Part shown: piece after piece, positions 1 to 9,114 of the stretch
Layout: each line of letters starts with the position of its first letter
How positions within the stretch are numbered: position 1 is the stretch's first letter
NCBI GenBank assembly: GCA_003049485.1
Contig: PYST01000501.1
Coordinates: 1 to 21,681, forward strand
Origin: Ophioceras dolichostomum
Lineage: Eukaryota > Ascomycota > Sordariomycetes > Magnaporthales > Ophioceraceae
Reading direction: 5' to 3'
DNA: 21,681 nucleotides
The notes under the pieces: model-generated
Database searches by the model: none
What the model saw: only the letters and a program-made list of their open reading frames with translations
What the model was told of the DNA's origin: nothing
Translations under genes and position numbers: made by a program

Positions 1-742
1 GTCTAGGTTCGGGTAAGGCAGGAAGGGGTGAGTTTTATTATAAAAGAGGACGGAGAGTAAATACAAGAAGCTGCAACAAAGTTTGGGACTGGGTCGATCA
101 GATCCCATAACCCACCAAAAAAAGTCTCACAGCGCCCAACCAAGCAATCCCCATTCCCCCTGCCAACCATTTTTGATGCAACGAAGAGATTGAACAAAAG
201 AAAACGCCGCTTTGTCTATTACGAGACGACAAGAGAAAGGGGGGAAAGTTCAGAGACGGAAGACCAGCGCAGGCCCCAAAACCTGCCGTGCCCCTTTTCC
301 TGGATGATGAGATAGGGACAAATTCGGGGTATCAAAATCGAAACCAACCGACTGAGACGCACAAGATAGGACAAAAAAGAGATGTAACAAATGGAAAAAC
401 CAGTGAGAAATGAAAGCAGGAAAGCCGAATGATAACTTCCTTTGCCTTTTAAGACCCCAATCTGGCCCGTACTATGTAGAAAAGGGGAGGGAATGCGGAG
501 AGGAAAAATCATACGCCATTCCGCTCGGCTCACGACTGCCACCTGTTGTTACTGCTTTCCATCCCTTCCCTCCCGTCGATCTGGTCCCATCATGGTGAGA
601 CGCAGATCCGTGGAACAAGTAGTGAAAGAGGCAAAGGGTCGAATTAATGCTGGCATTGAAAGAATACCAATGAACAAGTAATAGTAATAAACAAAAGGTG
701 TCAAGGAGATATTTTAGGGGGGGAAGGGGGGTACGTGACGAA

Positions 743-788
743 TAGGTGTACCTTAGGTACCTAGGTGGTACCTAGGTAGGTAGGTACA
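743..788. repeat. TACCTAGGTA / TAGG island
   Basis: A 46-bp island built from overlapping GGTACCT, CCTAGGT and TAGG units. It includes the palindrome ACCTAGGT and ends in a TAGGTAGGTAGGTAC run. Related islands lie at 1012-1028, 1051-1065, 7771-7802, 13906-13937 and 17086-17100, all outside coding exons. I recall such motifs as common in intergenic DNA of Sordariomycetes; their function is unknown. Confidence 0.7.
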
Positions 789-1011
789 GACGAGGAAGAG
801 ATATAATGCAAATGACAACTATCCTCTCCCCTATTCAGGGCTAGACCATGAGTTAATCGCCGAGGGGGGGGGAAAAAAAAGGTAGACGAATAGATGCGCA
901 GGGAGGTAGAGAACGCATGTAGCGCAGAAGGGGCCGTCCCCATAAAGTTTATAGGTACATAGAAAGTAAATCTCAAAGATGTCGCGTTAGAATGTTAGGC
1001 AGCCCGCGTTT

Positions 1012-1065
1012 GGTACCTAAGGTACCTTGGATAAAGGGAAAGGCCGATAGATAGGTAGGTAGGTA
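1012..1065. repeat. Second and third TACCTAGGTA-type islands
   Basis: Two short blocks: GGTACCTAAGGTACC at 1012-1026, which is a perfect inverted repeat around TA, and a (TAGG)n run at 1051-1065. They lie just beyond the 3' end of the 14-3-3-like gene. Confidence 0.6.
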
Positions 1066-1172
1066 ATTATTATAGTCGAGAAGGTTGCACGGAGGGCTAT
1101 GGCGAAATGGGCTTTAGGATGGACAGGAGAGGGACGAGCCGGCCGCGTTGATATCATGGTGGCCGCCATTTG

Positions 1173-2573
1173 TTATATAAAATCGGCCATATCACCCCCT
1201 CCTCTCAGTGGTGGCTGGCCTATGGTAGTTGAGGGTGGTGCTGAACTAGGTGGCGCAGTGAGGGGAGGGGCCGAAGCTCCGTTTGTGGAGACAGGGATTC
1301 TGGACCTTGCTTCTCCTCTACCGCCTACCCGAGATGTTGCGGCGGGGGCGACGGCGGCGCTAGATGCCGCCGTCGTCGAGGTCGTCGTCGTCGTCGTTGT
1401 CGTCGCAGCCCTTGTCGCCGTGGGAGTTGGTGTTGTTTGTGTCGCGTGCGTCGCCATGGTAGGTGCTAATAGCGGCCTGCCGGTGGCGGCGGTTGTGGTG
1501 GTGGTGGTAGAACCGCTCGGGCCGGCGGCGGCGCTCCCGTTCTTGTTGTCGCCGTCGTCACCACCACCAGCACCACCAGCACCACCAGTACCAGCACCGG
1601 CACTAGTGGTGGTGGTGGTGCCCCGCAAAGCGGTGTTGCTCGTCGTCGACGTCGGGCCGAGCCCCCGCTTCACCATCTTGCCCAGCACGGTGACCAGCTC
1701 GCAGGCGTCGTTGAACATGTCGTCGTCGACGCCCTCGGTGGCGTTGTACACGGCGTGGATCGTGTCACTCGCGAGCTTGCGGCTTCCCGGCCCGTCGTGG
1801 ACGCACTCGTACAGGAACGCGGCGTACTCGGTCTTGACCGACAGCAGCAGCGAGTGGGAGCCCCAGAGGCTGTGGTCGGCCAGCGCGACTGCCTCTCGGA
1901 AGTACTGGTGCGCGATCGGCAGGTAGTCCCTGACGGGGAGCAGGAAGGCCGCTGGCGGCGCGTGTGGCGGCATGGGATGACCAAGCCCCGGCGGCGGTCC
2001 GACAGGTCCACCTTCTAGCGCGTGGGTCGGCTGCACCGACGACGCGTTCGCGCGGCCTGCTGCTAGTGCCGCCTCGTCATAATATCCCTCCTCGTCATCG
2101 TCATCCCGGGCGACTCCCTTCCCCTTGTCGAGACGTGGGGGGTCGGATGGTGGAGGCTGTGGTGGTTGTAGAGGCGGGATGGTGGCCGCGGTGGCGGCTT
2201 CTGGCGTGGAGCCTTGGAGGGCTGATACGGGCGGTTGGTTGTGGAAGAGGACGTAGATGTGGAGGAAAGAGGCGCGTAGCTTATACGCCAGCACCTTAAG
2301 CACGACGTGGTTGCCGACCATTGGGAGGACATACTGCTCAAGCATGAGGAGGCCCTCCCGCGCCAGCCACAATATGTGGAAGTAGAGATCTAGGGACCGC
2401 GTTTCCCTCGATGTGTCGAGCTTTCGCTGCTTTTGAGCCTTGACGAGCTGCTGGGACAGGTTTATCGAGAGACCCAGGATCTTGAAAAGCATCTGGGCGA
2501 GCAACGGATTGTCGGGCTCGACGCTCTTGGCAATATTGCCAAGAAACTTCTGATCGACCTCTGAAGAAGCCAT
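1173..2573 (-). CDS. Divergent 14-3-3-like domain protein
   Basis: The single-exon frame encodes 466 aa. The start at 2573 is chosen because an in-frame TAG lies seven codons upstream (2592-2594). Residues 1-115 and 211-305 look like the two halves of a helical 14-3-3 fold. The first half holds a paired-helix segment ending LEQYVLPMV then LKVLAYKLRASFLHIYVLF. The second holds YLPIAHQYFREAVALA, a WGSHSLLLSVKTEYAAFLYE segment, RKLASDTI, and an acidic DDDMFNDACELVTVLGKM helix. Between them is a disordered Pro/Asp-rich linker (116-210), which ordinary 14-3-3 proteins of about 250 aa lack. The tail (306-466) is Thr/Ala/Gly/Pro low complexity with a long Thr run. 14-3-3 proteins bind phosphoserine/threonine partners. 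I cannot confirm the basic pocket here, so phosphopeptide binding is not assured. The family call rests on my reading of the helical pattern; a TPR-like helical repeat is the main alternative. Confidence 0.75.
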   Translation of the reverse strand: MASSEVDQKFLGNIAKSVEPDNPLLAQMLFKILGLSINLSQQLVKAQKQRKLDTSRETRSLDLYFHILWLAREGLLMLEQYVLPMVGNHVVLKVLAYKLRASFLHIYVLFHNQPPVSALQGSTPEAATAATIPPLQPPQPPPSDPPRLDKGKGVARDDDDEEGYYDEAALAAGRANASSVQPTHALEGGPVGPPPGLGHPMPPHAPPAAFLLPVRDYLPIAHQYFREAVALADHSLWGSHSLLLSVKTEYAAFLYECVHDGPGSRKLASDTIHAVYNATEGVDDDMFNDACELVTVLGKMVKRGLGPTSTTSNTALRGTTTTTSAGAGTGGAGGAGGGDDGDNKNGSAAAGPSGSTTTTTTAATGRPLLAPTMATHATQTTPTPTATRAATTTTTTTTSTTAASSAAVAPAATSRVGGRGEARSRIPVSTNGASAPPLTAPPSSAPPSTTIGQPPLRGGGDMADFI

Positions 2574-2619
2574 GAAGCTTCCGGCTAGCAGCTACGTCGC
2601 CACGAAGGTTCCTGTTGCC

Positions 2620-2841
2620 CTGTTGGTTAGCGCGGTACTGGTGTAGGGAGTAGATTCGAAACCGAGATTGGCGCGTGAAAAGTGAGAAAAGGCTCAGAAT
2701 TGACAATGGGGGGAAGCTAGGTACGGACCGGAATGATATGGCAGCCAGCCAAGCTCCGGGGCTTCTTCCGAAAACAATGAAACGGGAACGCGCCGGAAGG
2801 GCGAGATTAGACCCAATGCGCAAGAATCGATACTGGCTTAC
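2620..2841 (-). other. Probable 5'UTR intron of the 14-3-3-like gene
   Basis: On the minus strand a strong donor (AAG then GTAAGCC, intron starting at 2841) is followed by a CTAAC branch point at 2630-2626 and a CAACAG acceptor ending at 2620. A second AACAG at 2612 is an alternative acceptor. The intron lies wholly upstream of the start codon, and the frame ahead of the ATG contains a stop, so it would be spliced from the leader only. Its length of 222 nt is longer than the coding introns in this window. Confidence 0.55.
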
Positions 2842-3590
2842 CTTAGAGGATTGCGAAAGGAGAGGGGGAGGGTGTGGGTTGGGGACTGGGTGAGCTAGTG
2901 CCTCTGGGCGGTTGAATGCTATCGTGCTCTGCTGGTTCGAACAGGCCGGGGCGTGAGAAACGCGTGCAGGTCTCGGCGTGATGAGAGAGATGCGGTGGCG
3001 CAACGACGTCGAATTGGTGAGCGAGGACGGGTTTGACGAGCCGCTTGTGGCGAGTTGAAGCCTCGTGTCGAGTCAGAGGTCACGGCCGAAGTCGAAGTTG
3101 GAGTCAGCGAGCGTCTCAAGCACGCTCGGCTGCCACGATGCCGAGGCAAGCAGCAGACTCCAGCGGAGGTTAAAGGATGGTGAGGGTGGCTCTTGAGTTG
3201 GATCATATCATAGGGTGCTGCGGGATCGAAGATTGGTCTGGTTCGCTCGGTTGGAGATGGGACGGCAGGCAGATACGAGGGGTCGTGCTTCCACCACAGC
3301 CTTGAGTAGCCCTAGCACTGTCGGTTGCTTAACCTTAGTCCGTCCTGGTTGCGTGTCGCGTAGTCGGTCCTCCGGGAGAGAAGGAGAGAACGGGTTTGGG
3401 GTGTTAAATTACAGCAGGGCTGAAATGATGGTCAGTGAACACAGCATCGGAGGAGGTAGGGGTTTCGTTCCGTGGCGATCCCATTGGAGGAGTACGGACC
3501 AATATCCTACAAGCAAAAGCACCAAGGTCGAAATGCAAAATTTGTACAAGAAGGTGAGGACCAATGACGGGGCCGGAGTGGACTCGGCTG

Positions 3591-3617
3591 ACGGTTGTCG
3601 ACGGTTGTCGACGGTTC
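3591..3617. repeat. 10-bp tandem repeat
   Basis: Two full units of ACGGTTGTCG and a partial third ending in ACGGTTCGG. It lies upstream of the 14-3-3-like gene in noncoding DNA. Confidence 0.8.
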
Positions 3618-4794
3618 GGGCGCGAATGGGCTTGAGGAAGCACCACATCAAAAGACGAACGGGCTCGGTGAGGTCAGGGGGTCGTGGAAACAGGCCCGGT
3701 TGCAGTTGTGTTCGCGAGACGCCGATGCTGCTGCGAAGTCGAACGAGGCCGGGGCAGAGGCGGAGTCGGAGGAAGCGGAGGTGAAGGCGGATACCAGATG
3801 GTGTGGCTCAAGTCCGGGGACGAAGGTAACAATATCGCATGGAGGCCTGAAACAGAGCATGGCTGGCAAAACGTGGCGGGGGTGGACTCCGGAAGCGTCT
3901 GCTGCGTCCGCCGCGTCTGCTACGGTATCTGGGCGCGGGATGCTATAATATATATGACCGAGTCCCGATCCTGGCTCTGGGGCGTCGACTGGGCCTGGAT
4001 CTCGGGGCAAGTTGAGAGACGCACGGCGAGCGCGGCGAGGTACTCACGTTGCCCGGGTTGTTCCCTGTTTGAGGCGAGCAGGCTGATCGAGAACTCGTGG
4101 GGCTGGAGAGGTGGAAGTGGAGTGAAGGCGGAGAGACAAGGAACAAGCATGGAAGTGAGAGCGAGGAAAACAGAGGAGAGCCACGGGACTTGCGGTGAGT
4201 GCGCGTGAGTGCAACGTTGTTGAAAGGCGCGAGGAGGTGTTTCTTGGGAAGACGGAATTTGAAGGTTTGAGGGTTGGCGGCGGCTATTAGAACCCTGGGC
4301 CTCCGTGTTCTAGACGAGGCTGCCAGGGGTGAATTGAGGCTGCCTTGTTGAGGTTGATGGAACCGTGGAGGGGATCCTGTGGCCCGTCGATGAGGCCAGT
4401 CGACAGGGACTGAGGGGAGGCCGAGAGGGGACCGAGGTGAGGGTTGAGAGTGTGAGGGTGACAGGCAGCGGCAGGACTCAACTTCCTTGTTTGGTTGGGC
4501 GATATGCAGACTATCAGGCCGGAAGTCATGTAATAGCCCTAGCAGAAGGGGAAAGGAAAACAATAAACGAGTGTGGTGGCGATGATAATATGTAAAGAAA
4601 GAAAGGAGGAAAAAAGGGCGATGGTGATCAGATCTACACTCACACACAACGGCTAGGAGTGTGTGAGAGGACTTGATGAGGCACTACAAGCCCAGCCGGC
4701 CGGCCAGTGCTTGAAAGGCTTGGGCCTTCTGCCCTTCTGCCCTATGAAGCCTGCACCTGCGCTTGCTTGCGTTTTGCTTCCACTCCAGCTCCTA

Positions 4795-4914
4795 TGCTGC
4801 GTCTGCGGGTGCGTCTGCGTTTCTGCGTTCTGCTGCGCTCTGCGTCCTCAACAAGCGTCGTGGGGTGTGGGCAACATGCAGAAAGTGCAGAGTGCAGAAT
4901 GCAGAGTCTGCACC
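4795..4914. repeat. Degenerate CTGCGT and TGCAGA microrepeats
   Basis: About 4795-4850 holds many diverged TCTGCG/CTGCGT units. About 4876-4914 holds TGCAGAAAG, TGCAGAG and TGCAGAA units. The strong strand periodicity opens several artificial reading frames here, including Cys-rich ones, which I do not treat as genes. Confidence 0.6.
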
Positions 4915-7002
4915 ACAACTGGCACCACACCAAGAATGGGTTTAGTTGCAGGCCCGAGTTGCAGGACGAGATGCAGGTTGAGCCTCTCTTCTTGCACCCA
5001 CCCTTTCTCTCCCTTCTCTCTGGCTTGGTGGCAGAGAGGAGGCAGCAGGAATGGGGACGTCAGGTGGGTGCGGATGAACGCACTACTGCTGTGCTGCCTC
5101 TGCTGCTGGCCGGGGCAGTCGGGCGTTTGTGGAGGGTGACGACAAGAGCCGGGCTAGGATCGGAAGATGGAAGACGGACGACCTGGGGAGAGCAGGGCTT
5201 CTTCCGTTCTTCTGTCCTGGATCAGGGCTGTCTGTCCTGGACCGGCACCAGTCGCCCAGACGAATGAATGCCAGGCAAATGCGAGGCGAATGAGAATTGG
5301 CCTTCCAAGTTGACTGCAGATGGGCTCTGCAAGGTGAGTTGTCCTCCGTATCAGGACAGGAGCGTGGGAGCCAGCGTGCGTCCACTCAGTCTCATCCATC
5401 CATCTTTCCCCCCCCCCTTCCCTAATTCTTTTCTCGCTGGGGCTCCGCAACACACCGCGCATCCGCTTCCTGCGCGTTTCCTGGGCCTGCAGTTCCGGGT
5501 TTTTTAGGGCTCGACAGGTCAATTAGAAGCGTCCGATGTCGACCACGGGACTTGCTCGAGCCAATGGCCTGTCTTGATGGAGCTGTTGCGATCGTTTTTG
5601 TCGATGTTTTCGGTGTTCGAGTTATGTCGTCTGGGCAAAAATCGCTGTGAAGCTTAATTGCTTGAGAGGCCGCAAGAATTATTGGGGATTTCATCAAACT
5701 GGAGCATGTGAGCATGTGAGACGGCTGGAAGTTGCAGTGAGGAGATGAGGCGGACGAGCCCAGGCGGGCTGCCCGGGTGGTGCTTTTTACAGGGGTTACG
5801 CGCTGGGTCGTTGATATTGACAGCCAGCCCAGCTTGCCAATTTCTCAGAAATCAGGATCAATGCGTGGGTGTTCCTTCCTGTTTTTCTCACTCCCTTTCT
5901 TCCTTCCTCCACCTCTTCATTAAGTATCGGTCATCATCAAAAATGTGAAAACACGAACGGCGCCAACACTGCTCAAAGAAGCCAAAGAAGCATCCGCAGC
6001 TCAAGTTTATCCCTGATTTGACGCAAGAAGCAGTGCATGTCCAAATTTCATGTTCATGTTTGCAACTTCCTAATGTCTCAGACCTGCAGCGGCGCCCACA
6101 AGAAAGACACCCCGTCCTCAGCGCTCAGAGCCCCGAGGAGCCCTGATGGTCCGACCTGGAAACCTGAAAGTCTGAACATGGAAGTCTCCGCCCGCTGCCA
6201 GACTCCCTTCGGAAGGACCATCTCGAACAGACCTCGACTCGTCCCGCCCTGATTTCCTCGAGTCCAGCAAGACGGGGCAGGAAAAAAACCCGCGGTTCCG
6301 GCCTCGCATCTTTATCAATTTCTCCTATCTTGTCGCAACGAGAATCTAACAAAAAAAATGTGTTGGTAAACAAACGGTCGGCCGGATCGACTTCGGACGG
6401 CACGGCCGGTGTGGTATGGCGATGAATCCCGCGTTGCGTTGAATCAATGCATCGACTGCTGCACATCGAGGCCACCAGCCCAAGGACCCCTGTCGGACTC
6501 AATTCGAGAGCCGACGCCACGCCACGCGACCATCCCCATCTTGACAGAGTCGGGTGGACGAGGCAAGGCTGGTCAATATCATCATCATCCTAGCCAGCGC
6601 ATGCTCCCCTTCCGGTATAGTCCATCCAGCGCATCGCATCGCGTCGCCATGGACAAGAGCTCGACGAAATCGACCATCGAAAAATCTTGTCAGCTTTCAT
6701 CGTCAGCTCTCTGGAAACATTCAAAATCAGATGTGGAGTCGCCGGCCCATCCCTGCATTGCGGCGCCACCAATTCACCATCGACAAAAAAAACCAGACGG
6801 TAGCCGGGATGGCCCTTGGCCCAGGCCAAGCTCCGAGAGCCAAGGTCAAGATTCCCGCCCGCGCTTCGATTTTCTCCCAGCCACCTCATTTTTCGTCCAC
6901 AGGCCTCGATTGGTGCCAGCACTGCCAACAGCTCACGCCCAGCTGCCATTATACAATAGAACACTGCTGAGATCCTCGATGATGACGGCTGGGCGCACAG
7001 AG

Positions 7003-7010
7003 TATAAATA
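7003..7010 (+). promoter_or_regulatory. Candidate TATA box without an assigned gene
   Basis: TATAAATA is followed by a pyrimidine-rich stretch with a possible initiator (CTCAACCTACC, about 7034-7044) and an ATG at 7072. The spacing fits a fungal core promoter. The frame from 7072 ends at 7288 (72 codons), is hydrophobic at its start and has no recognised domain. The element could serve a small or spliced gene I could not resolve, or be chance. Confidence 0.3.
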
Positions 7011-7770
7011 AGTCTGCCTCCTATCCAGGCAACTCTCAACCTACCAGATCTCCCGACCCGACCTCGGCCGTGATGGCGCCTGGCCTCCTTATATGCGGCC
7101 GCGTTCTCCCCACCTCTCCCTCATTGTTGTTCGTTTTTCAGCCAGTTGTACAGACAATCTATCGCGTACCTCACCAAGCTCCGACCGATTCAAGTCGGTA
7201 CCTAGGGAAGTATGGACCTATTTTGTGCACAACAAACGTGTCTCTTGTCCAACCACCTCTTAACCACGCGACGAGCGGGCGTCACTGAACAACCAAAAAA
7301 GAGACCCCTCCTTAAACCCCCTCTCTCTCACCCCTCATGGCCGACGGACGGCCATCCACCTCCACCTCCACCCGGGAAGCGGGATCGAACTGGCGGTGAG
7401 AGAAACCTTAAAAGGGGTCTGCGTGTGAGAGTGAGAGGGGAAAAGCAAAGAGGTATAGTGAGGCCTGCAGCGTCAACCAACTTGCTTCTGCTGATACTCC
7501 GCTACTGCAACGTATATGTCGTTCGTTCTCGCGCTCCTCGACACGGCAGCAGGTACTCCAGACAGATAAGGTGCGCAAGTGCGCGCCCCGGTGGACCTTT
7601 TCTCCCGCCTCCTCCTCATCACCGAGCCGCCATCCCCTCCCTCAACTGTCGTCCGTACTCCGTACTCCTGAGAGCTTGCAGCATACATTGTACCCCCCTT
7701 GCGACTAATGCAGCCGGTTATGCTCACGCCCAGTCCTTAATCATTCTTCTCCTGATCCACGCCTTAGTTC

Positions 7771-7802
7771 CCTAGGTAGGTAGGTAGGTACCTAGCTGCC
7801 TA
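7771..7802. repeat. TAGGTA island
   Basis: CCTAGG followed by (TAGG)n, then TACCTAG and a partly complementary CTGCCTAC. It is the same class of intergenic island as at 743-788. A weaker relative (CTACCTACC...TACCTGCC) lies at 8006-8026. Confidence 0.65.
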
Positions 7803-8867
7803 CATAATGCTTCGACTAGCATGAAGACAACGAGTGCGATGCGGACGGTGAATAGAAGAATCAGAAATTTTGATGAGTGATATACATAATCACTTATGAG
7901 GGAAAGCGGTGGGCGCATCGTTTCCTCACTCAACCCGAGACTTGCATACCACCTCAAATATCTCTGAACTGGTAGTCCCACCTGTCGTATTCCATACCAC
8001 TATTGCTACCTACCACCGTACCTGCCTCCTCTATCGATCCAGCAAGCAGTCTCGAACATGTCCGCATACACAGAGACGGTCAGTGGCCCAGTCACCCCTG
8101 CAGCCCTACCAGTCGGTGCCCTTATCCGTTGAGAGAGAATGTCACCTCATCCCCCTGATACCTACGTGAAATAGAATGGCATGTGCACATGCTTCGTAGA
8201 AGAAGGAAAGGAAAAAAGGCGTCACGCCAGTTTAGTGGGCCAGAGATGGACGATGAACCGAAACTGGTTGTCTCAAGGATGCCTTCACTTGTCTTCTCGA
8301 AGCCCTCCCACGTGCAACCCTGCTTCGTACGGTTCTGGCAACCGCATGGACCAAACTAGGGATGATAGGGTGTCCCTGTTATCACCACGTGTAAGGGACG
8401 GAGTAGTTATCCAGGAACCATCCTTTTCTTCTTTGCGACCCTCCATACATATCGACCCGGGACCACATTGCAAAAAGAGACGGAGGACAGTATCCGTTGC
8501 TCGCATCTATGTACAGATTACGTGCGTCATGGGTAGCACATAACACGAAGCCGGACAGCAAGGGAATCCCGCTTAATCATTTCATTTCTCCTGTTTCTTT
8601 AACCTGCCCTTTACTCAGTCGGGAGGCTTATCAGCATCATACAACCAAAGCCCAGTGCCAAATAGACAGAGCTCGCGCTCGAAGTTATCCAATAAACGCG
8701 ACTGTACTGTTGACCAGATTCGCCAGATAATATATATAAATATAACCCATACTCGTCCAGAAGCTAGTAAAGATAGAAGTGAGCCCAGAATCATCTCTCA
8801 TCCAGCCGGTGAAAGAACGCCCACCCGGGTATCCCTCGCAACCTACACGCAAAAAAGCGGCATGTTA

Positions 8868-8913
8868 CACCCCCCCCCCCCCCCCNCCCCCCCCCCCCCC
8901 AAAAAAAAAAAAA
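8868..8913. repeat. Poly-C then poly-A tract with an unresolved base
   Basis: A C homopolymer of roughly 30 bases, interrupted by N at 8886, runs directly into 13 A residues. Tract lengths are unlikely to be exact and the N marks an unresolved call. The tract is intergenic. Confidence 0.9.
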
Positions 8914-9114
8914 GCAAAAACAGCACCTGGTATCTAGTAGACGCCGCTCGTGCCCTGACCGCACCCCGGAATGAAACCAAAGAAGAAAACCTCAGAATCT
9001 CAGAAGAAAAAAGTAAAGGAAGATGCTCCCTTATAAAAGAAACGAAATGGCGAGCAAAATGACAAGGGGAAGGGCACGCCAGTGATAGACGCCAATGATG
9101 AATACATCAAATCA

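Larger units (their letters stand above)
1..1172. other. Gene-free left flank
   Basis: No convincing gene is seen here on either strand. The short open frames (for example 219-542 on the minus strand) have no recognisable domain, no splice-supported extension and no codon pattern like the neighbouring genes. The stretch lies downstream of the minus-strand 14-3-3-like gene, so its right end probably holds that gene's 3' untranslated region and terminator. The left end may hold the end of another gene outside the window. It contains three islands of TACCTAGGTA/(TAGG)n sequence, listed separately. Confidence 0.6.
2842..9114. other. Long gene-poor intergenic region
   Basis: About 6.3 kb between the 14-3-3-like leader and the 3' end of SCAP. 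I found no open frame with recognisable domains, no chain of splice sites joining frames into a family-like protein, and no structural RNA. The 3.2-4.6 kb part is purine-rich on the plus strand (pyrimidine-rich on the minus strand), as expected for a minus-strand fungal promoter. The 6.1-7.0 kb part is C-rich on the plus strand. Isolated donor-like sites occur (CAAG then GTGAGT at 5334 plus; AAC then GTGAGT near 4050 minus) without convincing partners. Undetected small genes or noncoding transcripts remain possible. Confidence 0.55.

Noticed and set aside
1099..1926. 275-codon plus-strand frame opposite the 14-3-3-like gene
   Set aside because: It is the antisense of GC-rich low-complexity codons (Val/Ala/Pro runs mirror Thr/Gly runs). 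It has no domain, and the minus-strand frame has recognisable helices.
2930..2950. TGGTTCGAACAG resembling a tRNA T-arm (also GGTTCGAATC near 13672)
   Set aside because: The stems do not pair properly and no A-box or acceptor stem is found at the right distance.
3943..4647. 234-codon minus-strand frame upstream of the 14-3-3-like gene
   Set aside because: Its Ser/Pro/Arg/His-rich composition is typical of translated pyrimidine-rich promoter DNA, and no domain is seen.
4744..5139. Possible small Cys-rich secreted protein with a hydrophobic start
   Set aside because: The Cys and Leu content comes from CTGC microrepeats at 4795-4850. There is no convincing promoter or cleavage site, and the frame stays odd downstream.
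6409..7011. 200-codon plus-strand frame
   Set aside because: Composition is random-like with no motif, and it ends at the TATA-like element, so it is more likely upstream noncoding DNA.
8300..8395. Two CACGTG E-boxes, one in ATCACCACGTG, resembling SREBP-type sites
   Set aside because: They lie beyond the 3' end of SCAP, not in its promoter, and short matches like this are expected by chance.
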